DNA from: Rivibacter sp049446155 | GTDB taxonomy: Bacteria; Pseudomonadota; Gammaproteobacteria; Burkholderiales; Burkholderiaceae_C | Direction: 5' to 3' | Assembly (NCBI RefSeq): GCF_049446155.1 | Contig: NZ_JBMSEE010000011.1 | Location: 135,247 to 199,246 of the forward strand | DNA length: 64,000 nucleotides | In this document: piece after piece, positions 49,078 through 60,034 of the stretch | Layout: each line of letters starts with the position of its first letter | How positions within the stretch are numbered: position 1 is the stretch's first letter | Translations under genes and position numbers: made by a program | Notes under the pieces: model-generated | The model's input: the letters and a program-made list of their open reading frames with translations, nothing else | What the model was told of the DNA's origin: nothing | The model's database searches: none

Positions 49078-49352
49078 CTGAAGCGCTTTCGCTCGACCTG
49101 AAGCCGCGCATCGGCGCGGGCTTCCGGCTGCAGTGGGAGCCGGTGCAAAACGCTCACGTGCTGCTCTATCCGGAAGGCATGGTGCAGCTCAACGGCAGCG
49201 CCGGCGAGATCATGAAGCGCTGCAACGGCGAGTCGACGCTGGGCGAGATCGTGGTCGATCTCGAACGTACGTTCAACGCGCAGGGATTGTCGAAGGACGT
49301 CCTGGGCTTCGTCGAGATCGCCGCGAAGCAGCGCTGGCTGGAATGGACATGA
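49074..49352 (+). CDS. pqqD: PqqD, PqqA-binding chaperone
   Basis: 92 residues with a GTG start overlapping the pqqC stop. 'LKPRIGAGFRLQWEPVQNAHVLLYPEGMVQLNGSAGEIMKRCNGESTLGEIVVDLERTF' is the PqqD winged-helix-like RiPP recognition element that presents PqqA to PqqE. Separate from PqqC, unlike the fused forms of some methylotrophs. Confidence 0.96.
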   Translation: MTEALSLDLKPRIGAGFRLQWEPVQNAHVLLYPEGMVQLNGSAGEIMKRCNGESTLGEIVVDLERTFNAQGLSKDVLGFVEIAAKQRWLEWT

Positions 49353-50479
49353 AGCCCGAAGCCTCGCCGCGCCCCGGCCCGCCGCTGTGGCTGCTGGCCG
49401 AAGTCACGCACCGCTGTCCGCTGCACTGCGTGTTCTGCTTCAACCCGGTCGACTACGCGACGCACGAGCAGGAGCTCTCCACTGACGACTGGCTGCGCGT
49501 GCTGCGCGAGGCGCGCGAGCAAGGCGCGGTGCAATGCGGCTTCTCCGGCGGCGAGCCGCTGGTGCGAGACGACCTGGAGATCCTGGTCGCCGAGGCCCAT
49601 CGCCTGGGCTACTACACCAACCTGCTGACCTCGGGCGTCGGCCTCACCGAGGCACGCGCCGCCGCGCTCAAGGCCGCGGGCCTGGACCACGTGCAGCTGT
49701 CGTTCCAGGATTCCACGCGCGAGATGAACGACTTCCTCTCGCACACCAGGACCTTCGAGCTCAAGCAGCGCGTCGCGAAGCTGATCAAGGCCAACGGCTG
49801 GCCGATGGTGATGAACGTGGTGATCCACCGCATGAACATCGACCACGTCGACCGCATCATCGGCATGGCGCACGAGCTGGGCGCCGAGTACGTGGAGCTG
49901 GCCAACACGCAGTACTACTCCTGGGCCTTCCTCAACCGCGCGCAGCTGCTGCCCACGCGCGAGCAGCTGCGGCGCGCCGAGCAGGTCACCGACGCCTGGC
50001 GCGCCCGGCTCGGCAACGAGATGAAGCTGTTCTTCGTCGCGCCCGACTACCACGAGGCGCGCCCGAAGAAGTGCATGAACGGCTGGGGCAACGTCTTCCT
50101 GACGATCGCGCCCGACGGCACCGCCTTGCCCTGCCACACCGCGCGCATGCTGCCGGGCCTCTCGTTCCCCAACGTGCGCGAATCGAGCATCCGCGACATC
50201 TGGTTCGACAGCGAGGGCTTCAACCGCTTTCGCGGCACCGGCTGGATGAAGGAGCCCTGCCGCAGCTGCGACCAGCGCGAGGCCGACCTCGGCGGCTGCC
50301 GCTGCCAGGCCTTCCTGATCGCCGGCGACGCCGCCGTGGCCGACCCGGTGTGCAGCAAGAGCCCGCACCACGCCAAGGTGCAAGAAGCGGTGGCGCAGGC
50401 CGAGCGCGGCGAGCCGGTCGCGCAGCCGCTGGTGTTCCGCGATCCCGCCAGTTCGCGGCGGCTGGCGAGCACCAGCTGA
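49349..50479 (+). CDS. pqqE: PqqE, radical SAM PqqA peptide cyclase
   Basis: 376 residues from the ATG at 49349, which overlaps the pqqD stop (an ATG two codons earlier is possible). The radical-SAM cluster motif is C23, C27, C30 in 'HRCPLHCVFC', with 'CGFSGGEPLVRDD'. The SPASM region near the C-terminus has 'KCMNGWGNVFLTIAPDGTALPCHTARMLPGL' and 'CRSCDQREADLGGCRCQAF'. It cross-links Glu16 and Tyr20 of PqqA. No pqqF protease gene follows. Confidence 0.97.
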   Translation: MKPEASPRPGPPLWLLAEVTHRCPLHCVFCFNPVDYATHEQELSTDDWLRVLREAREQGAVQCGFSGGEPLVRDDLEILVAEAHRLGYYTNLLTSGVGLTEARAAALKAAGLDHVQLSFQDSTREMNDFLSHTRTFELKQRVAKLIKANGWPMVMNVVIHRMNIDHVDRIIGMAHELGAEYVELANTQYYSWAFLNRAQLLPTREQLRRAEQVTDAWRARLGNEMKLFFVAPDYHEARPKKCMNGWGNVFLTIAPDGTALPCHTARMLPGLSFPNVRESSIRDIWFDSEGFNRFRGTGWMKEPCRSCDQREADLGGCRCQAFLIAGDAAVADPVCSKSPHHAKVQEAVAQAERGEPVAQPLVFRDPASSRRLASTS

Positions 50480-50511
50480 TCGAGTCCGGCGCGCATCGCG
50501 ATAATCCCGCG

Positions 50512-51525
50512 ATGCGCGTCTTCCGCGGCTTCAACCACCCCGACCTCGCTGCGGCCTGCGCGGTCACCATCGGCAATTTCGACGGCGTCCACCGCGGTCA
50601 CCAGGCCATGCTGGCCCTGCTGACCAACGAGGCGCGCCACCGCGGCGTGCCAAGCTGCGTGCTGAGCTTCGAGCCGCATCCGCGCGATTTCTTCGCCAGG
50701 CGTGCCGGCCAGCCGCAGGCGGCGCCGGCGCGCATCGCGACGCTGCGCGACAAGCTCGCCGAGCTCGAGCGCTGCGGCGTCGACCAGACGGTGATCCTGC
50801 GCTTCGACGAGCGCTTCGCGGCGCAATCGCCACAGGCCTTCATCGACGACGTGCTGGTCAAGGGCCTGGGCGCGCGCTACGTGTTGGTCGGCGACGACTT
50901 CCGCTTCGGCGCCCGGCGCGCCGGCGACTACGCCTTGCTCGACGCCGCCGGCGAAGCGGCCGGCTTCGACGTTGCGCGCATGCTCAGCTACGAGGTCCAC
51001 GGCCTGCGCGTGTCCAGCTCCGCCGTGCGCGAGGCGCTGGCCGGCGGCGACATGGCGCTGGCCGCCTCGCTGCTCGGACGGCCCTACAGCATCAGCGGCC
51101 ACGTGGTGCACGGACGCAAGCTCGGCCGCGAACTCGGCGCGCGGGAGATCGGTGGCTTTCGCACCCTGAACCTGCGCTTCCATCACCCCAAGCCGGCCGC
51201 GATGGGCATCTTCGTGGTGCGCACCCACGGCCTGCCGGGCGGCCCGCTCGACGGCGTCGCGAGCCTGGGCGTGCGTCCGACCGTGGAAGACGCGGGCCGC
51301 GTGCTGCTCGAGGTGCACTGCCTCGAGTGGCCTCAGCGCCTCGGCGCCGAGGGGGGCTACGGTAAACTCGTGCGCGTGGAACTGCTGCACAAACTGCGCG
51401 ACGAGCTTCGCTTCGACAGCCTCGCCGCGCTGACCGACGCGATTGCCAAGGACGTGGCCGACGCCCGCGCCTGGCTCGCCGCGCACGCGTCCGAACGCCG
51501 CCAGACCACGCGCGACCGAATTTGA
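50512..51525 (+). CDS. ribF: Bifunctional riboflavin kinase/FAD synthetase
   Basis: 337 residues. The FAD synthetase half has 'CAVTIGNFDGVHRGHQAML' (HxGH-type nucleotidyl transfer motif), 'VLVGDDFRFG' and 'VSSSAVREALAGGDMALAASLLGRPYSISGHVVHGRKLGRELG'; the kinase half has 'GVASLGVRPTVED' and 'VELLHKLRDELRFDSL'. First of ribF-ileS-lspA, a conserved proteobacterial order. Confidence 0.97.
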   Translation: MRVFRGFNHPDLAAACAVTIGNFDGVHRGHQAMLALLTNEARHRGVPSCVLSFEPHPRDFFARRAGQPQAAPARIATLRDKLAELERCGVDQTVILRFDERFAAQSPQAFIDDVLVKGLGARYVLVGDDFRFGARRAGDYALLDAAGEAAGFDVARMLSYEVHGLRVSSSAVREALAGGDMALAASLLGRPYSISGHVVHGRKLGRELGAREIGGFRTLNLRFHHPKPAAMGIFVVRTHGLPGGPLDGVASLGVRPTVEDAGRVLLEVHCLEWPQRLGAEGGYGKLVRVELLHKLRDELRFDSLAALTDAIAKDVADARAWLAAHASERRQTTRDRI

Positions 51526-51664
51526 CGCTGGCCGCGACGCCGCCGACGCCACCCCGCGCGCCGGCCCCGCGAGCCCCCGCCGGCTGCCCGCCGACGGGAC
51601 CACGATCCAGGCGAAGCCTCATTGCCCTTCGCCGACAACGCGCACCAGGCTGCGCGACCGCGCC

Positions 51665-54517
51665 ATGAACGACAAGACCACCGACTACCGCGCCACCCTC
51701 AACCTGCCGGACACGCCCTTCCCGATGCGCGGCGACCTGCCCAAGCGCGAGCCGGGCTGGGTGAAGAAGTGGAACGACGAAGGCACCTACCAGCGCCTGC
51801 GCGACGCGCGCGTGGGCCGTCCGAAGTTCGTGCTGCACGACGGCCCGCCGTACGCCAACGGCGCGCTGCACATCGGCCACGCGCTCAACAAGGTGCTCAA
51901 GGACATGATCGTCAAGTCCCGGCAGCTGGCCGGCTACGACGCGCGCTACGTGCCGGGCTGGGACTGCCACGGCCTGCCGATCGAGAACCAGATCGAGAAG
52001 ACCTTCGGCCGCGGCCTCTCGCGCGACGAGGTGCAGGCCAAGAGCCGCGCCTACGCGACCGAGCAGATCGCTCAGCAGATGGCCGACTTCCAGCGCCTGG
52101 GCGTGCTGGGCGACTGGGGCCGGCCCTATCGCACGATGGACTTCGGCAACGAGGCCGGTGAGATCCGCGCGCTCAAGCGCCTGATGGAGCGCGGCTTCGT
52201 CTACCGCGGCCTGAAGCCGGTCTACTGGTGCTTCGACTGCGCAAGCTCCCTGGCCGAGTTCGAGATCGAATACGCCGACAAGGTCTCGCCCACCGTCGAC
52301 GTGGCCTTCCTGTGCGCCGAGCCCGACAAGCTCGCCGCCGCGTTCGGCCTGAAGCGGCTCGCCAAGGACGCCTTCGTGGTGATCTGGACCACGACGCCCT
52401 GGACCATCCCCGCCAACCAGGCGCTGAACCTGAACCCGACGCTGGATTACGCGCTGGTCGACACCGAGCGCGGCCTGATGCTGGTGGCGCAGGCGCTGGT
52501 CGAGAAATGCCTCGAGCGCTGGGGCCTCACGGGCACCGTGGTCGCCACGACCAAGGGCCAGGCGCTCGACCGCATCGACTTCTTCCATCCGCTGGCCGCC
52601 GTGCACCCGGGCTACAACCGCCGCAGCCCGGTCTACCTGGCCGACTACGCGACCGCCGAAGACGGCACCGGCATCGTCCACTCGGCGCCGGCCTACGGCA
52701 TCGACGACTTCAACTCGTGCATGGCCCATGGCCTGAAGCACGACCTGATCCTGAACCCGGTGCAGGGCAACGGCGTCTACGCCGCCGACCTGCCGCTGTT
52801 CGGCGGCCAGATGATCTGGAAGGCCAACCCGCTGATCGTCGAGGCCTTGCAGAACGCCGGTCGCCTGCTCGGCAGCGCCAAGCTCACGCACAGCTACCCG
52901 CACTGCTGGCGCCACAAGACGCCGGTGATCTACCGCGCCGCGGCGCAGTGGTTCGTGCGCATGGACGAGGGCGAGGGCGTGTTCACCGTCGACAAGGCGA
53001 AGAAGACGCTGCGCCAGACGGCCTTGGAGGCCATCGACGCGACCGCGTTCTATCCCGAGAACGGCCGCGCGCGGCTGCGCGACATGATCGCCAACCGCCC
53101 CGACTGGTGCATCAGCCGCCAGCGCAACTGGGGCGTGCCGCTGCCCTTCTTCCTGCACAAGCTCACGGGCGAGCTGCATCCGCGCACGCTGGAGTTCGTC
53201 GACCGCGCCGCGGCGCTGGTCGAGCAAGGCGGCGTCGAGGCGTGGTCGCGGCTCGACGCGCGCGAGTGGCTGGGCCCCGAGGCCGACGACTACACCAAGA
53301 GCACCGACATCCTCGACGTCTGGTTCGACTCGGGCAGCACCTTCTTCCACGTGCTGCGCGGCAGCCACCCCGAAGGCCGCCACGAGACCGGCCCCGAGGC
53401 CGACCTCTACCTCGAAGGCCACGACCAGCACCGCGGCTGGTTCCACTCGTCGCTCCTGATCGCCTGCGCAATGGAAGGCCGCGCGCCCTACCGCGGCCTG
53501 CTGACGCACGGCTTCGCGACCGACGGCCAGGGCCGCAAGATGAGCAAGTCGCTCGGCAACACCGTCGTGCCGCAGACGGTGAGCGAGAAGCTCGGCGCCG
53601 AGATCGTGCGCCTGTGGGTCGCCTCGACCGACTACTCGGGCGACCTCAACATCGACGACAAGATCCTCGCGCGCGTGGTCGATGCCTACCGGCGCATCCG
53701 CAACACGCTGCGCTTCCTGCTCGCCAACACGAGCGACTTCGATCCCTCCAAGGACGCAGTGCCGCTGGGCGAGCTGCTGGAGATCGACCGCTATGCGCTG
53801 GCGCGCGCCGCGCAGCTGCAGGCCGAGATCCTGGCGCACTACGAGGTCTACGAGTTCCACCCGGTGGTCGCCAAGCTGCAGGTCTACTGCTCCGAGGACC
53901 TGGGTGCGTTCTACCTCGACGTGCTCAAGGACCGCCTCTACACCACCGCGCCGGGCAGCCGCGCGCGGCGCAGCGCGCAGACCGCGCTGTGGCATCTCAC
54001 GCACGCGATGCTGCGCTGGATGGCGCCGTTCCTGAGCTTCACGGCCGAGGAAGCCTGGCCGATCTTCGCGGCCGGCCCGACCAAGGCGCCGGTGTCGTCG
54101 TCGATCTTCACCGAGACCTACTGGTCGCTGCCCGAGGACGGCGATGCCGCGCTGCTCGCCAAGTGGCAGCGCATCCGCGAGATCCGCGAGACGGTCAACA
54201 AGGCGATCGAAGACGTGCGCGCCGCCGGCGGCGTGGGCTCCTCGCTGCAGGCCAACGTGACGATCGCGGCCAACGCCGAAGACCGCGCGCTGCTCGCCTC
54301 GCTCGGCGCCGACCTCAAGTTCGTGCTGATCACCTCGGCGGCCGCCGTCGTGCCCGGCGACGAGCTCGCGGTCAGCGTGACGCCCAGCACCGCGGCCAAG
54401 TGCGAGCGCTGCTGGCACTGGCGCGACGACGTCGGCGCCGACGCGGCGCACCCCTCGATCTGCGGACGCTGCGTGGCCAACCTGTACGGCGCGGGCGAAC
54501 CGCGCGCGGTGGCCTGA
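51665..54517 (+). CDS. ileS: Isoleucyl-tRNA synthetase
   Basis: 950 residues, class I. 'PPYANGALHIGHALNKVLKD' contains the HIGH motif, 'VPGWDCHGLPIE' follows, 'GRKMSKSLGNTV' the KMSKS loop, and 'WTTTPWTIPANQALNLNP' the editing domain. The C-terminal zinc module 'KCERCWHWRDD...CGRCVANL' is complete. The ATG at 51665 gives the normal 'YRATLNLPDTPFPMRGDLPKREP' start. The 139 bp upstream show no leader structure that I can define. Confidence 0.98.
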   Translation: MNDKTTDYRATLNLPDTPFPMRGDLPKREPGWVKKWNDEGTYQRLRDARVGRPKFVLHDGPPYANGALHIGHALNKVLKDMIVKSRQLAGYDARYVPGWDCHGLPIENQIEKTFGRGLSRDEVQAKSRAYATEQIAQQMADFQRLGVLGDWGRPYRTMDFGNEAGEIRALKRLMERGFVYRGLKPVYWCFDCASSLAEFEIEYADKVSPTVDVAFLCAEPDKLAAAFGLKRLAKDAFVVIWTTTPWTIPANQALNLNPTLDYALVDTERGLMLVAQALVEKCLERWGLTGTVVATTKGQALDRIDFFHPLAAVHPGYNRRSPVYLADYATAEDGTGIVHSAPAYGIDDFNSCMAHGLKHDLILNPVQGNGVYAADLPLFGGQMIWKANPLIVEALQNAGRLLGSAKLTHSYPHCWRHKTPVIYRAAAQWFVRMDEGEGVFTVDKAKKTLRQTALEAIDATAFYPENGRARLRDMIANRPDWCISRQRNWGVPLPFFLHKLTGELHPRTLEFVDRAAALVEQGGVEAWSRLDAREWLGPEADDYTKSTDILDVWFDSGSTFFHVLRGSHPEGRHETGPEADLYLEGHDQHRGWFHSSLLIACAMEGRAPYRGLLTHGFATDGQGRKMSKSLGNTVVPQTVSEKLGAEIVRLWVASTDYSGDLNIDDKILARVVDAYRRIRNTLRFLLANTSDFDPSKDAVPLGELLEIDRYALARAAQLQAEILAHYEVYEFHPVVAKLQVYCSEDLGAFYLDVLKDRLYTTAPGSRARRSAQTALWHLTHAMLRWMAPFLSFTAEEAWPIFAAGPTKAPVSSSIFTETYWSLPEDGDAALLAKWQRIREIRETVNKAIEDVRAAGGVGSSLQANVTIAANAEDRALLASLGADLKFVLITSAAAVVPGDELAVSVTPSTAAKCERCWHWRDDVGADAAHPSICGRCVANLYGAGEPRAVA

Positions 54518-55044
54518 TGGCGCGCGCGGCGGTGGCCGCGGGCGGCGGCGCCCGCAACCTGCTGTGGTGGGTGCTGGTCGCCGCCGTCGTGATCGTCGCC
54601 GACCAGTTCACCAAGACGCTTGTCGTCGGCTGGTTCGAGCTCGGCGACGCGCGGCCGGTGACCTCGTTCTTCAACCTCGTGCGGGTGCACAACACCGGCG
54701 CGGCGTTCAGCTTCCTGGCCGGCGCCTCCGGCTGGCAGCGCTGGTTCTTCGTCGGCCTGGGCGTGGCGTTCACCGCGTTTTGCCTGTGGATGCTGCGCCA
54801 GCACGGCGCGACGCAGCGCCTGTTCGCCTGGGCGCTGACGCTGATCATGGGCGGCGCCTTGGGCAACGTGATCGACCGCCTGATCCACGGCTACGTGGTC
54901 GACTTCCTCGACTTCCACTTCCGCTTCCTCGCCCCGCTCTTCCACGGCGGGCACTTCCCGGCCTTCAACCTCGCCGACATGGCGATCACGCTCGGCGCGG
55001 TGCTGCTGATCGTCGACGAGCTGCGTCGCGTGCGGCGCGGCTGA
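54517..55044 (+). CDS. lspA: Lipoprotein signal peptidase
   Basis: 175 residues with four membrane helices. The catalytic aspartates lie in 'GNVIDRLIHGYVVDFLDFHF' and 'PAFNLADMAITLGAVLLIVDELR'. 'ADQFTKTLVV' and 'NTGAAFSFLAG' are further family motifs. Start overlaps the ileS stop (TGATG). Required to mature lipoproteins such as the TPR protein at 24316-25506. Confidence 0.97.
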   Translation: MARAAVAAGGGARNLLWWVLVAAVVIVADQFTKTLVVGWFELGDARPVTSFFNLVRVHNTGAAFSFLAGASGWQRWFFVGLGVAFTAFCLWMLRQHGATQRLFAWALTLIMGGALGNVIDRLIHGYVVDFLDFHFRFLAPLFHGGHFPAFNLADMAITLGAVLLIVDELRRVRRG

Positions 55045-55194
55045 ACCGCCGCGCGGTGCAATCCGTCACGCCGGCGGCGCGGCGCGAAAGCATCAGCAAA
55101 AGAGAGTCCGAAGCCCAGACAAGCCGGCACCAACCCACGCTCCTAGAGTGGCGGGCCGCATCGCGCGCCAGCGGTGCAACAAGCCGTGCCTGCC

Positions 55195-57177
<1,983 letters not shown>

Positions 57178-57244
57178 GACGGCGGGCCGCGGCTGCGGGC
57201 TGACCCTCTGGCCGCAGCCGCGCCGAGTGCACTAGCCTTGCGGC

Positions 57245-58069
57245 ATGCACGACGACCCGCCCGCCCCGCTGGTCCCAGCCGACGCCTCCGCCGGCCCGCG
57301 CGCGCCGGGCGTGCTCGACTACACGCTCGCCCCGCTGTCGTGGCGCGATCCGCTGCGCTGGCTCGCGCTCGGCTGGCGCGACTTCCTGCGCTGCCCCGGC
57401 CTGGGCCTGTTCTACGGCTTCGCGTTCGCGGCCATGGGCTGGTGCCTGCTGTTCGCGTTTCGCCACGCGCCGGCCTGGACGCTGGCGCTGTCGGCCGGCT
57501 TCCTGCTGGTTGGCCCGTTCATGTGCATGGGCCTGTACCAGGCCAGCCAACGGCTCGAACGCGGCGAGCAGCCGGCGCTGGCCGACTCGCTGCTGGCATG
57601 GGAAGACAAGCTCGGCGCGATGGCGATCTTCGGCGGCGTGCTGCTGATCCTGGAGATGGTGTGGGCGCGCGCTTCGCTGGTCGTGTTCGCGATCAGCTTC
57701 GACGGCATGCCGGACTTCGGCGGCTCGCTCGCCGGGCTGCTCACGCTGGAGAACCTCGGCTTCATCGTCGCCTACCTCGCCGTCGGCGGCGTGTTCGCCG
57801 GGCTGATCTTCGGCATCAGCGTGGTCAGCATCCCGATGCTGCTGGACCAGCCGGTCGACGCGATCACCGCCGCGCTGACCAGCCTGCGCCTCGTGCTGTC
57901 GCGCCCGCTGGTGATGCTGTGCTGGGGCGCGCTGATCACGCTCATCGTCGCGCTGGCCCTGCTGCCCGGATTCGCCGGCCTGCTGGTCGCCGGCCCGGTG
58001 CTCGGTCATGCGTCGTGGCACGCCTACCGGGCGGCCGTTCGCCCGGCGCGCGACACCTCGTCTGCCTGA
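57245..58069 (+). CDS. DUF2189-family membrane protein
   Basis: 274 residues with about six hydrophobic segments: 'GLGLFYGFAFAAMGWCLLFAF', 'LALSAGFLLVGPFMCMGLYQASQRLERGEQP', 'AIFGGVLLILEMVWARASLVVFAI', 'LGFIVAYLAVGGVFAGLIFGISVVSIPMLLDQPVDAITA' and 'VMLCWGALITLIVALALLPGFAGLLVAGPVLGHASWHAYRA'. The 'GPFMCMGLYQASQRLERGE' and 'PVLGHASWHAYR' stretches are DUF2189 hallmarks. Function unknown; it lies between two hybrid kinases. Confidence 0.85.
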   Translation: MHDDPPAPLVPADASAGPRAPGVLDYTLAPLSWRDPLRWLALGWRDFLRCPGLGLFYGFAFAAMGWCLLFAFRHAPAWTLALSAGFLLVGPFMCMGLYQASQRLERGEQPALADSLLAWEDKLGAMAIFGGVLLILEMVWARASLVVFAISFDGMPDFGGSLAGLLTLENLGFIVAYLAVGGVFAGLIFGISVVSIPMLLDQPVDAITAALTSLRLVLSRPLVMLCWGALITLIVALALLPGFAGLLVAGPVLGHASWHAYRAAVRPARDTSSA

Positions 58070-58143
58070 CGGTTGCGCCGGCTCGGCGGCGGCCCCACCA
58101 TCGCGGCGGGACGCGGCTGCGACGATGCAGCAAAGGGGTGGAG

Positions 58144-60009
58144 GTGGCGCACACCGGAGCCGACACGCAGGCCGATGACACCGGCTTCACGCTGGATTCG
58201 CAGCTGCTGGCCGTGCGCAAGGCCGAGCGCGCGCGGCGCGTGTTCGCGCGCCAGGTCCCGGCCATCCGCGCTGCCGGTTTCACGGTGCTGTGCCTCATCG
58301 TGCTGGTGCAGCAGTGGAGCCGCGGCGGCAGCGCCGGCGACCCGCAGGCGCTGGCCCTGGTGGTCGGCAACCTGGCCTACGCCGCCGTCGGCTGGCTCTT
58401 GCTGCGCCTGGGCCATGGCCGCACCGGCCGCGTCGACCTGAGCCTTGCGCTGTTCCACGTCGACATCCTCGTGTGGCTGGTCAACCTGCACTGGCTCGAG
58501 CAGGGCAACCTGTTCTTCGCCTTCTTCATGCTGGTGCGCGTGAGCGATCAGATCGGCGCGGGCTTCAAGCGCGCGCTGTACTTCTGCCACGTGATCGTGC
58601 TGGCCTATCTCGCCTATGCGCTGTGGGCGCAGCTGCATGCGCCGGCGCTGGCCGGCTGGACCGAGCGGCTGGGCATCGCCGCGGTGATGTACCTGCTGGG
58701 CGTCTACCTCGCCTTCACCGGCGTCGTGACCGAGAAGCTGCGCAACCGCATGCAGGAAGCCGTGCGCGCCGGCCGCGCGCTGGTCGACGCGCTGGCCCAG
58801 CGCACGCAGGCACTCGAGCTCCAGGCGCTCGAGCTCGACAAGGCACGGCAGCTCGCCGAGCAGGCCAGCCGGGCGAAGTCGCAGTTCCTCGCGACGATCA
58901 GCCACGAGATCCGCACGCCGATGAACGGCATCCTCGGCACCACCGAGCTGCTGCTCGGCACCTCGCTCACGCGCTCGCAGCAGCACTACGCCAAGACCAC
59001 CTACCGCTCGGCACGAGCGCTGCTGGCGCTGATCGACGACGTGCTCGATCTCTCCCGCATGGGCGCCGGCAAGCTCAGCCTGCAGGTCGCCACCTTCGAC
59101 CTGCCGGCGCTCGCGACCGAGACCGTCGAGCTGATGGCCGCGACCGCTCGCGACAAGCCGGTGCAGGTCTCGTGCGAGCTGGCGCCGCAGGTGCCACGCT
59201 GGGTGCGTTCGGACGCGTTGCGGCTGCGCCAGGTGCTGGTCAACCTGCTGCACAACGGCGTCAAGTTCACCGAGAACGGCATCGTTTCGCTCGAAGTCAG
59301 CGTGCTCGGCCGCAACACCGCTTCGGTCGACCTGCGCTTCGCCGTGCGCGACACCGGCGTGGGCATTGCCGCCGACCAGCTCCACGCGGTGTTCGACGCC
59401 TTTACGCAGGTCGACGGCTCGACCACGCGGCGCCACGGCGGCAGCGGCCTGGGCCTGGCGATCGTCAAGGACATCGTCCAGCTGATGGGCGGCCAGATCG
59501 CGGTGAGCAGCGAACCCGGCAAGGGCTCGCGCTTCTGGTTCGACGTGCGCATGCTGGTCGGACGCGCCGACGAACTCGCGGCCGCCGCGCCGCAGGTGGC
59601 GGCGCGCGACGAGCCGGTGCACCTGCTGCTGGCCGAGGACGACCTGGTCAACCAGATGGTCGTCGCCGAGATGCTCAAGGCGCATGGCTGGGCGGTGGAC
59701 CTGGTCGACAACGGCGAGGCGGCGCTCGCCGCGATGCTCGAGCACCGCTACGACCTCGTCTTCATGGACTGCCACATGCCGACGATGGACGGCTACGAGG
59801 CCACGCGGCGCCTTCGCGAGGCCGAGCGCCTGCGCGGCACGCACGTGCCGATCGTCGCGCTGACGGCCAACACGCTGGCCTCCGACCGCGAGCGCTGCGT
59901 CGAGGCCGGCATGGACGACTACCTGTCCAAGCCGGTGACCAGCGCGCAGCTGTCGGCCGCCGTCGAACGCTGGACCGGCCGGCGCGTCCAGTCGGTCACG
60001 CAGTGGTGA
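58144..60009 (+). CDS. Hybrid sensor histidine kinase with receiver domain (2)
   Basis: 621 residues from GTG at 58144; AAGGGG at 58133-58138 is a suitable ribosome-binding site, and a GTG two codons earlier is the alternative. Five to six membrane segments (about 40-190) form a sensor without a large periplasmic domain. Then a coiled coil, H254 ('LATISHEIRTPMNG'), the ATPase ('RQVLVNLLHNGVKFTENGI', 'HGGSGLGLAIVKDIVQLMGG') and a receiver with D542 ('FMDCHMPTMDG'). Resembles the kinase at 55195-57177 in its C-terminal half, with a different sensor. Confidence 0.92.
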   Translation: MAHTGADTQADDTGFTLDSQLLAVRKAERARRVFARQVPAIRAAGFTVLCLIVLVQQWSRGGSAGDPQALALVVGNLAYAAVGWLLLRLGHGRTGRVDLSLALFHVDILVWLVNLHWLEQGNLFFAFFMLVRVSDQIGAGFKRALYFCHVIVLAYLAYALWAQLHAPALAGWTERLGIAAVMYLLGVYLAFTGVVTEKLRNRMQEAVRAGRALVDALAQRTQALELQALELDKARQLAEQASRAKSQFLATISHEIRTPMNGILGTTELLLGTSLTRSQQHYAKTTYRSARALLALIDDVLDLSRMGAGKLSLQVATFDLPALATETVELMAATARDKPVQVSCELAPQVPRWVRSDALRLRQVLVNLLHNGVKFTENGIVSLEVSVLGRNTASVDLRFAVRDTGVGIAADQLHAVFDAFTQVDGSTTRRHGGSGLGLAIVKDIVQLMGGQIAVSSEPGKGSRFWFDVRMLVGRADELAAAAPQVAARDEPVHLLLAEDDLVNQMVVAEMLKAHGWAVDLVDNGEAALAAMLEHRYDLVFMDCHMPTMDGYEATRRLREAERLRGTHVPIVALTANTLASDRERCVEAGMDDYLSKPVTSAQLSAAVERWTGRRVQSVTQW

Positions 60010-60034
60010 GCCGGCGCCGCCGGCGGCGCGACGC

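Noticed and set aside
50480..50511. FMN riboswitch before ribF
   Set aside because: The gap to pqqE is only 32 bases, too short for an RFN element.
51526..51664. Possible T-box or leader structure before ileS
   Set aside because: T-boxes are not expected in betaproteobacteria, and I see no specifier or antiterminator pattern.
51092..54451. Open frame of over 1,000 codons antisense to ileS
   Set aside because: Arg/Ala/Gly/His-rich product with no domain; it mirrors a certain essential gene and is a high-GC artefact. The same applies to long antisense frames over murB, garD and the monooxygenase.
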